Source of the DNA: Acetobacteraceae bacterium
Lineage (GTDB): Bacteria; Pseudomonadota; Alphaproteobacteria; Acetobacterales; Acetobacteraceae
DNA: 48,314 nucleotides
Direction of reading: 5' to 3'
Assembly: GCA_027326105.1 (NCBI GenBank)
Contig: DAHWFB010000020.1
Span: 1-48,314, forward strand
Part shown: one piece after another, positions 25,678 through 35,464 of the stretch
How the letters are laid out: each line of letters begins with the position of its first letter
Position numbering within the stretch: position 1 is the stretch's first letter
Notes under the pieces: model-generated
What the model saw: the letters and a program-made list of their open reading frames with translations, nothing else
Told to the model about the DNA's origin: nothing
Databases searched by the model: none
Position numbers and translations under genes: made by a program

Positions 25678-25763
25678 GCGGTCGTGGCGGAATGGTAGAC
25701 GCGCAAGCTTGAGGTGCTTGTGGGGGAAACCCCGTGGAAGTTCGAGTCTTCTCGACCGCACCA
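25678..25763 (+). tRNA. tRNA-Leu(GAG)
   Basis: Acceptor GCGGTCG/CGACCGC, encoded ACCA, anticodon loop TTGAGGT with stem CAAGC/GCTTG, long variable arm. Confidence 0.95.
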
Positions 25764-25873
25764 TCCCTGCTTCGCCATCGGCTCTGCCCTTTTCAGGAGG
25801 GCCGCCGCAGGGCATGGTCCTGGACACCGCGGGCGCCAAGCCGCCGGGCCTGTTCGGGAGGGGATGAACGGTC

Positions 25874-28144
25874 ATGGATGAAGATTTCCGCAAGGCGGCC
25901 TTGGATTACCACCGCTTGCCCCGGCCTGGGAAGCTCGCCATCGTCCCCACCAAGCGGATGGCGACCCAGCGCGACCTCGCGCTGGCCTATTCGCCGGGGG
26001 TCGCCGCCGCCTCGCTCGCCATCGCCGCCGACCCGGAGGCAGCGCGCGACTATACCGCGCGCGGCAATCTCGTCGGCGTGGTCTCCAACGGCACCGCCGT
26101 CCTCGGCCTCGGCAACATCGGCGCGCTGGCCGGCAAGCCGGTGATGGAGGGCAAGGCGGTCCTGTTCAAGAAGTTCGCCGGCATCGACGTGTTCGACATC
26201 GAGGTGGACGCCGCCGACCCCGCCCGCTTCTGCGACGTGGTCGCCGCCCTCGAGCCCACCTTCGGGGCGATCAATCTCGAGGACATCAAGGCCCCCGAGT
26301 GCTTCGCGATCGAGGCAGAATTGCGTCGACGAATGAAGATCCCGGTCTTCCACGACGACCAGCACGGCACCGCGATCATCGTCGCCGCCGCGGTGCGCAA
26401 CGGGCTCGAGCTGCAGGGCAAGACGCTGGCTGCCGCACGTCTGGTCACCTCCGGCGCGGGCGCGGCCGCGCTCGCCTGCGTCAAGCTTCTGATCGCCATG
26501 GGCCTGCGGCGCGAGAACGTCGTGCTCACCGACATCGAGGGCGTGGTGCACGTCGGCCGGGCGAAGCTCGACCCCAGCCTCGCCCCCTTCGCGGTCGAAA
26601 CCACCGCCCGCACCCTGCCCGAGGCGCTGCCGGGGGCGGACATCTTCCTCGGCCTTTCGGCGCCCGGCGTGCTCAAGCCGGCCTGGCTCGCCGATTTCGC
26701 CCCCCGCCCGCTGATCCTCGCGCTCGCCAACCCCGACCCCGAGATCCTGCCCGAGCTTGCCCATGCCGCCCGGCCGGACGCCATCATCGCCACCGGCCGC
26801 AGCGACTACCCCAACCAGGTCAACAACGTCCTCTGCTTTCCCTTCCTTTTCCGCGGAGCGCTCGACGTCGGTGCCACCGCCATCAACACCGAAATGGAAC
26901 TGGCGACGGTGGAGGCGATCGCCGCGCTCGCGCGGGTCGAGGCGAGCGAAGTGGTCGCCGCGGCCTATGGCGGCGCCGCGCCGACCTTCGGGCCGGACTA
27001 TATCATCCCCAAGCCCTTCGACCCCCGGCTGATCCTCGCCATCGCCCCGGCGGTGGCACGCGCGGCCATGGATTCCGGCGTCGCCACCCGCCCGATCGCC
27101 GATTGCGCCGCCTACGCGCGTGATCTCGAGCGCTTCGTCTTCCGCTCCGGTCAGGTGATGCGCAAGGTGTTCGAGGCCGCCCCCGCCTCGGGCGCCCGCA
27201 TCGCCTATGCCGAGGGCGAGGACGAGCGGGTGCTGCGCGCGGTGCAGACGGTGATCGACGAACGCATCGCGCGGCCGGTTCTGCTCGGCAGCCGCGAGAC
27301 CATCACCCGTCTGATCGCCGAGATGGGGCTGCGCATGGTGCCCGGGCGCGACCTCGACATCCGCGATCCCGCCCGGGATGCCGACTTCTTCACCCCGCTG
27401 CTCGACGACTACCGCGTCCTCGCCGGCCGCCGCGGCGTGCCGCCGGCCAGCGCGGAACGCCGTCTGCGCGATCGCGCCACCGTGCCGGCCGCCCTGATGC
27501 TGCGCCGCGGGCTGGTGGACGCCGCGATCTGCGGCGGCAGCGGGGACTGGTGGCGGCACATGCAGTATCTCCTGCCCATCATCCCGCGCCGGGAAGGGAT
27601 CGGCCGCGTCTATGCCCTCTCCTGCCTGATCCTTCCCGCCGGCGCGCTCTTCTTCTGCGACACCCATGTCACGATAGAGCCCTCGCCCGAGGAGATCGCG
27701 GAAATGACGCTGCTCGCCGCCACCGCGGTCGCGGATTTCGGCATCGTGCCCAAGGCTGCGCTGCTGTCGCACTCCAACTTCGGCGCCTCCAATTCGGCCT
27801 CGGCGCGCAAGATGCGGGCGGCCCTGGCGCTGATCCGCGAGCGCGCGCCCGACCTCGAGATCGACGGGGAAATGCACGCGGACGCCGCCCTGGTGCCGGC
27901 GATCCGCGAGCGGGTGGTGGCCGACCCCCGGCTCGCCGGGACCGCCAACCTGCTGGTCATGCCGAGCCTCGATGCCGCCAACATCGCCTACACCCTGCTC
28001 AAGGCCGCCGCCGAGGGGCTCCCGGTGGGGCCGCTCCTGCTGGGGATGGAAAAGCCTATCCACGTGCTGTCCTCCAACGTCACCGCGCGCGGCATCGTCA
28101 ACATGAGCGCGCTCGCGGCGGTCGCCTCGAGTTCGGGTCGCTGA
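25874..28144 (+). CDS. maeB: NADP-dependent malic enzyme with phosphotransacetylase-like C-terminal domain
   Basis: [36 protein letters not shown]...[18 protein letters not shown]-terminal PTA domain ([16 protein letters not shown]...[17 protein letters not shown]). Confidence 0.95.
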   Translation: MDEDFRKAALDYHRLPRPGKLAIVPTKRMATQRDLALAYSPGVAAASLAIAADPEAARDYTARGNLVGVVSNGTAVLGLGNIGALAGKPVMEGKAVLFKKFAGIDVFDIEVDAADPARFCDVVAALEPTFGAINLEDIKAPECFAIEAELRRRMKIPVFHDDQHGTAIIVAAAVRNGLELQGKTLAAARLVTSGAGAAALACVKLLIAMGLRRENVVLTDIEGVVHVGRAKLDPSLAPFAVETTARTLPEALPGADIFLGLSAPGVLKPAWLADFAPRPLILALANPDPEILPELAHAARPDAIIATGRSDYPNQVNNVLCFPFLFRGALDVGATAINTEMELATVEAIAALARVEASEVVAAAYGGAAPTFGPDYIIPKPFDPRLILAIAPAVARAAMDSGVATRPIADCAAYARDLERFVFRSGQVMRKVFEAAPASGARIAYAEGEDERVLRAVQTVIDERIARPVLLGSRETITRLIAEMGLRMVPGRDLDIRDPARDADFFTPLLDDYRVLAGRRGVPPASAERRLRDRATVPAALMLRRGLVDAAICGGSGDWWRHMQYLLPIIPRREGIGRVYALSCLILPAGALFFCDTHVTIEPSPEEIAEMTLLAATAVADFGIVPKAALLSHSNFGASNSASARKMRAALALIRERAPDLEIDGEMHADAALVPAIRERVVADPRLAGTANLLVMPSLDAANIAYTLLKAAAEGLPVGPLLLGMEKPIHVLSSNVTARGIVNMSALAAVASSSGR

Positions 28145-28205
28145 ACGAGGTTTGGCGGACACCCGCGCCACCCCACATGGATGGCGTGGAATAGGCGCCG
28201 CGGTC

Positions 28206-28643
28206 ATGCCACTGTTCTGGGTGCTGCTCGGGCTGCTGCTGTTGACCATCCTGCTCTACGGGGTGGATGCGCTCGGCAGCCTTCCGGTGCACGAACTGAA
28301 GCTCACCGGCCTCTGGCTCGCCGCTACCTTCGGGGTGGGACTCTCGATCCTGCTGCTGGTCGCGACCCGCGGGGCGCTGCTCGTCGTCGCACTCCCGTTC
28401 GTCTGGCCGCTGCTGGCGCGCTACCGCCGCTCCCGCCCCGCCGGCCCCCGCCCGGCACCGCGGGGGCCGCGGATGAGTCGTGAAGAGGCCTATGAAGTGC
28501 TCGGCCTCGCCCCCGGCGCGAGCCGCGCCGAAATCCGCGAGGCGCACCGGCGGCTGATGCTGCGCTGCCACCCCGACCAGGGCGGTTCGGATTGGCTCGC
28601 CGCGAGGTTGAATGAAGCGCGCGACGTGCTCGGCGGCGGTTGA
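28206..28643 (+). CDS. Membrane-anchored J-domain protein (Pam18/Tim14-like architecture)
   Basis: N-terminal TM segments, then [56 protein letters not shown] with HPD motif. Confidence 0.85.
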   Translation: MPLFWVLLGLLLLTILLYGVDALGSLPVHELKLTGLWLAATFGVGLSILLLVATRGALLVVALPFVWPLLARYRRSRPAGPRPAPRGPRMSREEAYEVLGLAPGASRAEIREAHRRLMLRCHPDQGGSDWLAARLNEARDVLGGG

Positions 28644-28725
28644 GCCCGGCTTGCCGCCGCGCGGCCGGCGTGGCACCTATCCGGCGCGAGCCGTCACGAC
28701 CCCGCGAGCGGAGGATCCCACGCCC

Positions 28726-29607
28726 ATGACCCGGCAGTTGCGCAAGGCGGTGATCCCGGTCGCCGGCCTCGGCACCCGCTTCCTGCCCGCGACCAAGGCG
28801 ATGCCCAAGGAAATGCTTCCGGTAGTGGACAAGCCTCTGATTCAATACGCGGTGGAGGAGGCGCGGGCGGCCGGGATCGAGCAGTTCTGCATGATCACCG
28901 GGCGCGGCAAGACCGCCATCATCGACCATTTCGACGTTGCCTACGAACTCGCCGCCACCCTGCGCGAACGCGGCAAGACCGAGGCGCTGGCCATGCTGGC
29001 CACCATCTCGCTCCCCCCCGGCTCGATCGCGACCGTGCGCCAGCAGGTCCCCTTGGGCCTCGGCCACGCCATCTGGTGCGCTCGCGCCTTCATCGGCGAG
29101 GACCCCTTCGCCATCCTGCTGCCCGACGATCTCGTGCTCGGCGAAACGCCTTGCCTCGCGCAGCTCGCGGACGCCTTCCGCGAGACCGGGGGCAACCTCG
29201 TCGCCGTCACCGACGTGCCGCCCGAGCAGACCCACCGCTACGGCATCCTCGACGTCGGCGCCGAATCCGGCCGCCTGGTCACCGTCAAGGGGCTGGTGGA
29301 AAAGCCCGACCCCGCGGTCGCGCCGTCCACCCTCGCCATCATCGGCCGCTACGTGCTGCTCCCCGAAGTGATCGGCCATCTCGCCCAGACCGCGCGCGGA
29401 GCCGGCGGGGAGGTGCAGCTCACCGACGCGATGGCGCGGATGATCGGCGGCTCGCCCTTCCACGGCGTCCGCTTCGAGGGCCGCCGCTTCGACTGCGGCG
29501 ACAAGGCCGGCTTCCTCGAGGCCCAGATCGCCTTCGCACTCCGCCACCCCGACATCGCGCCCCAGGTGCGCGCGCTCCTGCGCAGCTACGCCGAGGACGG
29601 CGTCTGA
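28726..29607 (+). CDS. galU: UTP-glucose-1-phosphate uridylyltransferase
   Basis: [50 protein letters not shown]. Confidence 0.96.
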   Translation: MTRQLRKAVIPVAGLGTRFLPATKAMPKEMLPVVDKPLIQYAVEEARAAGIEQFCMITGRGKTAIIDHFDVAYELAATLRERGKTEALAMLATISLPPGSIATVRQQVPLGLGHAIWCARAFIGEDPFAILLPDDLVLGETPCLAQLADAFRETGGNLVAVTDVPPEQTHRYGILDVGAESGRLVTVKGLVEKPDPAVAPSTLAIIGRYVLLPEVIGHLAQTARGAGGEVQLTDAMARMIGGSPFHGVRFEGRRFDCGDKAGFLEAQIAFALRHPDIAPQVRALLRSYAEDGV

Positions 29608-29621
29608 CGGACCCCCGAACC

Positions 29622-31052
29622 ATGGACCAGACCCGCGTTCCTCCCCGTTTCACCCATGCCTTCCGGCCCAATCTCCTGCGCGAATACGATCTGCGCGGCA
29701 TCGTGGGCGAGAATCTCCACCCCGCGGACGCCTTCGCCCTCGGCCGTGGCTTCGCCGCCATTGTTGCCGAACATGGGGAGCCCACGGTCGCGGTGGGGCG
29801 TGACGGCAGGCTCTCCTCCCCCGATCTCGAGGCGGCTCTGGTGGAGGGCCTCCTCGCCGGCGGGGCGCGGGTGCTGCACGTCGGCCTCGGTCCCACGCCG
29901 ATGCTCTATTTTGCCGCCCTGACCTCGCGTGCCACCGGCGCGGTGATGGTCACCGGCAGCCACAACCCTGCCGACTACAACGGCTTCAAGATGATGCTGG
30001 CGGGCAAACCCTTTTACGGCGAGGCGATCCGCAGCCTCGGGGCGCGGGTGGCCGCCGGGGTTGAGGCCCCGGTCCGCCCCGGCGCGGTCGAGCCGCTCGA
30101 CGTCGCCGCCGCCTACGCCGACCGCCTCGCCACGGACTGGGACGGCGGCGCGCGCGGGCTTCAGGTGGTGTGGGACAACGGCAACGGCGCCGCCGGCGAG
30201 GCGCTGGTGCGCCTCGTCCGTCGCCTGCCCGGCCGCCACACCGTGCTCAACGCCGCCATCGACGGACGCTTTCCCGCCCACCATCCCGACCCCACCCTCC
30301 CGGCCAACCTCGCCCAGCTGATCGCCGCGGTGCGCGGCCAGGGCGCCGATCTCGGGATCGCCTTCGACGGCGACGCCGACCGGATCGGTGTGGTGGACGA
30401 CGAGGGCACCATCCTGTGGGGTGATCAATTGATGCTGCTCCTCGGGCGCGACATCCTCGCCACCCGCCCCGGCGCCACCATCATCGCCGACGTCAAGGCG
30501 AGCCAGGTGCTGTTCGACGAGATCGCCGCCGCCGGCGGCCGGCCCCTGATGTGGAAAACCGGCCACAGCCTGATCAAGGCCAAGATGGCGGAAACCGGCG
30601 CGCCGCTGGCCGGGGAGATGTCCGGCCATCTCTTCTTTGCCGACCGCTGGTACGGGTTCGATGACGCGCTCTACGCCGCGGTGCGCCTGCTCGGCCTCCT
30701 CGCCCGCTCGGGAAGGAGACTTTCCGAACTGCGCGCCGGCTTCCCGCAAGTCTTGAACACCCCCGAGCTCCGCTTCGACTGCTCCGAGGAGCGCAAATTC
30801 GCGGTCATCGCCGAGGTCGCCGCCCGCCTCGCCGCACGCGGCGCGGCGGTGAACGCGGTGGACGGAGTGCGGGTGCGCGAAGCCGACGGCTGGTGGCTGC
30901 TGCGCGCCTCCAACACCCAGGCGGTGCTGGTCGCCCGCGCCGAAGCCGCGACCGCGGCCGGGCTCGCCCGGCTCAAGGCAAGGATCGCCGAGGAACTGCT
31001 CGCCTGTGGCCTGCCGGTGCCCGACTTCGACTCCCCCACGGCCGGCCACTGA
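29622..31052 (+). CDS. Phosphomannomutase/phosphoglucomutase
   Basis: [21 protein letters not shown]...[19 protein letters not shown] (phosphoserine loop), [26 protein letters not shown]. Confidence 0.95.
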   Translation: MDQTRVPPRFTHAFRPNLLREYDLRGIVGENLHPADAFALGRGFAAIVAEHGEPTVAVGRDGRLSSPDLEAALVEGLLAGGARVLHVGLGPTPMLYFAALTSRATGAVMVTGSHNPADYNGFKMMLAGKPFYGEAIRSLGARVAAGVEAPVRPGAVEPLDVAAAYADRLATDWDGGARGLQVVWDNGNGAAGEALVRLVRRLPGRHTVLNAAIDGRFPAHHPDPTLPANLAQLIAAVRGQGADLGIAFDGDADRIGVVDDEGTILWGDQLMLLLGRDILATRPGATIIADVKASQVLFDEIAAAGGRPLMWKTGHSLIKAKMAETGAPLAGEMSGHLFFADRWYGFDDALYAAVRLLGLLARSGRRLSELRAGFPQVLNTPELRFDCSEERKFAVIAEVAARLAARGAAVNAVDGVRVREADGWWLLRASNTQAVLVARAEAATAAGLARLKARIAEELLACGLPVPDFDSPTAGH

Positions 31053-31063
31053 AAAACAGGCAG

Positions 31064-31125
31064 AAGTTTTTTGCTACTTTTTTTCAAAAAAGTAGTTCTT
31101 TCTTGCAAGAAAAAACCAAAGAACT
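31064..31125. repeat. AT-rich nested palindromic intergenic element
   Basis: CTACTTTTTT-TC-AAAAAAGTAG (31074-31095), TTTCTTGCAAGAAA (31099-31112), and AGTTCTTT...AAAGAACT (31094-31101 / 31118-31125). Confidence 0.85.
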
Positions 31126-31159
31126 CTCGTCTTTTCGGGCTTTAGACTTGGCCGGTGGC

Positions 31160-31531
31160 ATGGAACTGTTCCTCTACGGCAGCCTGCTCGATCCGCGCAC
31201 GCTCGAACGCCGCAGCGGTGTGCCCGGCCTCGCCCGCCGCCTGCGCCCGGCGCAGATTCTGGGTTGGCGGCGGGTGGTGCCGCCAGGCCGGCGCTATCCG
31301 AGCCTGGGCCGCGTTCGTCGCGGGCGGGTGGATGGCGCGCTCCTCGCTCTGCCCGCGGGCGCCCTCGCCCGGCTGATCGCCTACGAGGGAGCCTATTACC
31401 GGATGGTACGGCTGATCACCGAGGAGGCATCGAGACCGCGGGCGGCCCACGCCTTCATCGCCAGCGCCCGCACGGAAAGGCGCTGGCGAAGCCGGGCGAT
31501 CAGCCCCTCCCCGTCGAACTTCGCCCCATAG
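31160..31531 (+). CDS. Gamma-glutamylcyclotransferase-like (AIG2/GGCT fold) protein
   Basis: MELFLYGSLLDPRTLERRSG...ILGWRRVVPPGRRYPSLGR...VDGALLALPAGALARLIAYEGAYYRM. Confidence 0.78.
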   Translation: MELFLYGSLLDPRTLERRSGVPGLARRLRPAQILGWRRVVPPGRRYPSLGRVRRGRVDGALLALPAGALARLIAYEGAYYRMVRLITEEASRPRAAHAFIASARTERRWRSRAISPSPSNFAP

Positions 31532-33167
31532 CCGGTGCGCCGGGCACCCCGGCGGCCGCCGCGCGTCGCTGCTCGGCCTGGGCAGCGAGGCCGCCAGCGC
31601 GGGCGATGCCATGGGGGTCGAGGACCATCGCCGCCGAGCCGTCGCGGAGAACGGTGTTGCCGGCGAACATGGTGATGGCGCGCAGAATGGGCGCGCCCGG
31701 CTTGACCACGACCTCCTCGGGTTCGAACACCCGATCGACGAGGACGCCGATCCTGCTCGGGCCCACCTGGACGACGACGATGCTCCGCTGTTCGCTTTCC
31801 TCGCCGCCGCCCTCGATCTGCAACAGCGAGTCGAGGCTGACCAGCGGCCACAGCTGGTTGCGCAGGCGCAGCAACGGAGCCGCAACGATGCACTCGATCG
31901 GGCTCTCCGCACCGGGTCCGCCGGGCACCAGCGCGAGCACGTTGACCCGCGGGATGGCGAAGCGTTCGCCACCCGATTCGACGATCAGGGCCGATACCAC
32001 GGCCAGCGTCGTCGGAATCCTGATGGTAAAGACGGTGCCCTCGCCCACCACCGATTCGACGTCGAAGGTGCCACCGATCGTCCCGATGCTGGTGCTGACC
32101 GCGTCCAGCGCGGCACCGCCCCCGCAGACCCCGCCGGCGGCAGCGACGGTGGCGAGCCCGGGGGCGAGCGACCCGGCGCGGGTCTTCTCCAATCCCAGCC
32201 CGCGCCCGTCATCGGCGATCTCGAACACGACGTGGCCGCCGACGTGATAGGCGGTCAGCGTGATCCGGCCGGCTTCCGGCTTGCCGCGGCCGCGTCGCTG
32301 GGCCGGCCCTTCGATCCCGTGTTGGGCGGAGTAGCGCACCAACGCGGCGAGCGGATCCTTGATCCGCTCGACCAGCGGGTGGTCCAGTCCGGTCTCGGCA
32401 CCGATCATGGTGAAATCGATCTTCCTGCCCAGCCCGCGCTCGAGGTCGCGCACCAGCCCGGGAAGCTGGTTCCAGGCGTTGCCGACCGGCTGCATGCGCG
32501 CCTTCATCACCACGGCCTGCAACTCGGCGGTGATCTGGCCGAGGCGCCGCAGCGGAGTAGCGAGGCTTTCGCTCTGCTGGGTGCGCAGGAGCGGGAGCAG
32601 TTGGTTGCGGGTGAGCACGAGTTCGCTCATCCGCGTCATCAGATCCTCGAGCACCTCGACTGCGACGCAGACCGTCCGGCTGCTTGTCCCGTCCGGGACG
32701 GCAGGCGTCCCGGCCGCCGGTTGCGTCGCCGCAGGCGCGGCGGAAGCGGCCGCGGCGGCCGGGGCGGGGCTCGCCCCGGCGGGCACGGTCTCTCCCGCCG
32801 CGAGGGCATCGAGTGCCGCGACCAGCGCCCGGTCGTCGCCCGCCGCCTCGGCCGCGGTCTCGGTGAACCCGGAAATAATCTCCCGGATGCGCCCGGACAT
32901 GGAGCGGATGAGGCCGAGCGTGTCCGCCGAGGCGGCGAGCTCGCCGTCGCACATCCGCCGGAGCACTTTTTCCCCGGCCTGGGCGACCCGTTCGAGCCGC
33001 GCCAACCCGAGCACGCCGCAGGCCCATTTGATCGAGTGGACAGGGCGGACGATCCGGGAAAGCGTGGCGGCGTCGCCGGGAGCGGCTTCGAGCTTGCCCA
33101 GCGCAACGTCAAGCTCGTCGAGATGTTCCTTCGCCTCCGCGAGGAAATCCAGCAGCAGGTCGTCCAT
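31500..33167 (-). CDS. cheA: CheA-like chemotaxis histidine kinase, probably catalytically degenerate
   Basis: HPt (IVRPVHSIKWACGVLGLARLE), P3 dimer domain (EVLEDLMTRMSELVLTRNQLLPLL), HATPase (LVRYSAQHGIEGPAQRRGRGKPEAGRITLTAYHVGGHVVFEIADDGRGLG), CheW-like domain (SALIVESGGERFAIPRVNVLALV); start MDDLLLDFL at 33167. Confidence 0.9.
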   Translation of the reverse strand: MDDLLLDFLAEAKEHLDELDVALGKLEAAPGDAATLSRIVRPVHSIKWACGVLGLARLERVAQAGEKVLRRMCDGELAASADTLGLIRSMSGRIREIISGFTETAAEAAGDDRALVAALDALAAGETVPAGASPAPAAAAASAAPAATQPAAGTPAVPDGTSSRTVCVAVEVLEDLMTRMSELVLTRNQLLPLLRTQQSESLATPLRRLGQITAELQAVVMKARMQPVGNAWNQLPGLVRDLERGLGRKIDFTMIGAETGLDHPLVERIKDPLAALVRYSAQHGIEGPAQRRGRGKPEAGRITLTAYHVGGHVVFEIADDGRGLGLEKTRAGSLAPGLATVAAAGGVCGGGAALDAVSTSIGTIGGTFDVESVVGEGTVFTIRIPTTLAVVSALIVESGGERFAIPRVNVLALVPGGPGAESPIECIVAAPLLRLRNQLWPLVSLDSLLQIEGGGEESEQRSIVVVQVGPSRIGVLVDRVFEPEEVVVKPGAPILRAITMFAGNTVLRDGSAAMVLDPHGIARAGGLAAQAEQRRAAAAGVPGAPAMGRSSTGRG

Positions 33168-33239
33168 CGCACGCTCCACCGCACAGGGGCAGGGACGAGA
33201 TTGCGCCGTGGTGCACCAAGATTCGGTAAACACGCAGCC

Positions 33240-33299
33240 GCATGCAGCCGGGGCGCATGCAGCGGGGGCGCATGCAGCGGGGGCGCCATCAGCCCGGGC
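33240..33299. repeat. 15-bp tandem repeat, three near-perfect units plus one degenerate unit, between ptsP and cheA
   Basis: gcatgcagccggggc / gcatgcagcgggggc / gcatgcagcgggggc / gccatcagcccgggc. Confidence 0.85.
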
Positions 33300-35142
33300 C
33301 GGAGCCTCCTTGCGCCGCGGCGAGATGGGCGCGGATGCGGGCAGGGTCGGATTCATCCATCACCCGCCGTGCCAGCCGCACCGCGCCTTCGATCGAGGCC
33401 GCCCGCACCGCCTGCTTCACCCGCGGCACGGCGGGTGCGTTGATGCTGAAGCGACGCAGCCCGAGCCCGAGCAGAAGGGCGGTGAAGGCCGGGTTCGCTC
33501 CCATCTCGCCGCACACCGAAACCGGCTTGCGCATGCGCAGGCCGGCCTCGGTCGCGAACTGCACCAGTCGCAGCACGGCCGGATGGAGGGGGTCGTAGAG
33601 CCCGGCGAGCTCCGCCGCCCCGCGATCGACGGCAAGGGTATACATGGACAGATCGTTGGTGCCGATGGCCAGGAAGTCGGCCTCGAGGGCGAGCGCATCG
33701 GCGGCGAGTGCGGCCCCCGGGGTCTCGATCATCACCCCGAGCGGGGGCAGGCGCTCGGGGATGCGCTCGCCGCGCCGGCGCAGGCGCCGCGCCACCCGCT
33801 CGTAGATCGCCCGCGCCTGGTGCAGCTCCGACAGGTGGGTGATCATCGGCAGCAGCACCGAGGTCGGCCCGGCCACCGCGGCACGCAGGATGGCCGCGAG
33901 CTGGGTCTCGAACAGCGCCGGCGCCCGCAGCAGAAGGCGGATGCCACGCAAGCCCAGCGCCGGATTGATCTCCCGCGCCTCGGCAACGACGCCGGCGGCA
34001 GCGAGCGCGTCGATCTCCTTCTCCCCGCCCCAGTCGAGCACGCGGATGGTCACCGGGTCAGGCGCGATCGCCTCGATGATGCTGCGATAGACCGCAGTCT
34101 GCGCATCCTCGTCGGGCAGGCCCTCGCGGTTCATGAACAGGAACTCGCTGCGCAGGAGCCCGATGCCGTGCGCGCCCGATGCGGTGACGAGCGGCAGCTC
34201 GGCGGGGATCTCGAGATTGGCCTGGAGCATCACCACCGCCCCGTCGGTGGTCACCGCGGGCAGCCGGCGCAGGCGGGCGAGGCGCTGGTTCTCGCGGGCA
34301 TAGGCGCTGGCCGCGCGGCGCGCCGCGGCGAGCCGCGGCGGTGAAGGGTCGAGCACCACCTGGCCGGCGCCCCCATCCACCAGCACGACCTGCCCCGGGC
34401 GCGCCGCCGCCGCCAGCCCGGCGACCCCGAGCACCGCGGGCACGCCGAGCGCGCGCAGCATGATCGCGGTATGGCCCTCCGCGCCGCCCTCCTCGGTGGC
34501 GACGCCGGCGAGCCGCCCGGGATCGAGCAGCGCCGCATCGGCCGGGCGCAGCGCCTCCGCCACCAGCACCGCGCCCTCGGGCAGGCCGGCGAAGTTCTGG
34601 AACGGCTGGCGGGTGAGATTGCGCAGGATACGGGCGGCGATCTCCCGCACCTCCGCCGCCCGCCGCTCCTGCGCCGCCCGGTCGGGGTCTTCCATGGCGA
34701 GGATAATGGCGCAGATCGCCTCCGCCTCCTCGGCGACGGCGCTCTCGGCGCGGATCAGGGTGGTGGCGATGCGCGCCCGCGCCCCGCGCAGCAGGCGCGA
34801 GCCGTCGAGCATGCGCAGATAGGCCTCGATCAGCGGCGCCAGTTCGCGGCTGCCCTCCTCGGGCAGCGCGTCGAGTCGGGCGCGCAGCTTGAGCAATTGC
34901 CTGCGCGAGCGCGCCACCGCCTCCTCGAGCCGCGCACCCTCGGCGGCGATGTCGGCAGCGACGATCTTCTGGCGGGTGACGGTGACGGCGGGCTCGGCGG
35001 CTCCGAACACCGGCCCGATGCCGATCCCCGGAGCGATCGCGATGCCGGCGAACACCCGCTCGCCCGGCGGTGCCGGCGCGGCCGCGGGCGGCGAGCGCGG
35101 GGCCGGACGCGGCGAGGGGGCGGGCGGGTCAGTCCTGCTCAT
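33289..35142 (-). CDS. ptsP: PEP-protein phosphotransferase, PTS enzyme I
   Basis: FAGIAIAPGIGIGPVF...EEGGAEGHTAIMLRALGVPAVLG (active-site His), GIGLLRSEFLFMNR, FLAIGTNDLSMYTLAVDR, SVCGEMGANP. Confidence 0.94.
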   Translation of the reverse strand: MSRTDPPAPSPRPAPRSPPAAAPAPPGERVFAGIAIAPGIGIGPVFGAAEPAVTVTRQKIVAADIAAEGARLEEAVARSRRQLLKLRARLDALPEEGSRELAPLIEAYLRMLDGSRLLRGARARIATTLIRAESAVAEEAEAICAIILAMEDPDRAAQERRAAEVREIAARILRNLTRQPFQNFAGLPEGAVLVAEALRPADAALLDPGRLAGVATEEGGAEGHTAIMLRALGVPAVLGVAGLAAAARPGQVVLVDGGAGQVVLDPSPPRLAAARRAASAYARENQRLARLRRLPAVTTDGAVVMLQANLEIPAELPLVTASGAHGIGLLRSEFLFMNREGLPDEDAQTAVYRSIIEAIAPDPVTIRVLDWGGEKEIDALAAAGVVAEAREINPALGLRGIRLLLRAPALFETQLAAILRAAVAGPTSVLLPMITHLSELHQARAIYERVARRLRRRGERIPERLPPLGVMIETPGAALAADALALEADFLAIGTNDLSMYTLAVDRGAAELAGLYDPLHPAVLRLVQFATEAGLRMRKPVSVCGEMGANPAFTALLLGLGLRRFSINAPAVPRVKQAVRAASIEGAVRLARRVMDESDPARIRAHLAAAQGGSGPG

Positions 35143-35464
35143 CGAACCCGGCCTCGATCAGGGCGGCGAGCGCCTCGAGAGCCGCCTTGGCATCCCAGCC
35201 CTCGGCGCGCAGCGTGACTTCGCTGCCGCAACCGGCGCCGAGCATCATCAGCCCCATGATGGAGCGGGCGGAGACCGACTGCCCGTCCTTCGCCACCTCG
35301 ACCGCCGCCTCGAAGCGTTCGGCGAGCATCACGAATCGGGCGGCGGCGCGGGCGTGCAGGCCGCGGCGGTTGACGATCCGCACTTGTTGGGAGAGCGCCG
35401 GCTGGCCGCCTTCCGCGGGCGGGGTCGGCGCGCCGGAACCGGTTTCGCCGATCGGCGGACTCAT
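35129..35464 (-). CDS. ptsH: Phosphocarrier protein HPr
   Basis: VRIVNRRGLHARAAARFVMLAERFEAAVEVAKDGQSVSARSIMGLMMLGAGCGSEVTLRAEG; active-site His and regulatory Ser present. Confidence 0.94.
   Translation of the reverse strand: MSPPIGETGSGAPTPPAEGGQPALSQQVRIVNRRGLHARAAARFVMLAERFEAAVEVAKDGQSVSARSIMGLMMLGAGCGSEVTLRAEGWDAKAALEALAALIEAGFDEQD

Noticed and set aside
25323-25893. Minus ORFs containing GREDSNFHGVSPTSTSSLRVYHSATT and RRLELPRGFPHKHLKLARLPFRHDRTSQ
   Set aside because: Antisense translations of tRNA-Leu, common database artefacts.
25793-28249. 818-aa minus-strand ORF
   Set aside because: Shadow frame antisense to maeB; Arg/Gly/His-rich composition, no recognisable fold; typical GC-rich artefact.
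31074-31095. Standard rho-independent terminator after the phosphohexomutase
   Set aside because: Stem is A/T only, not GC-rich; the T-run is within the stem. May still affect termination, but does not fit the canonical model.
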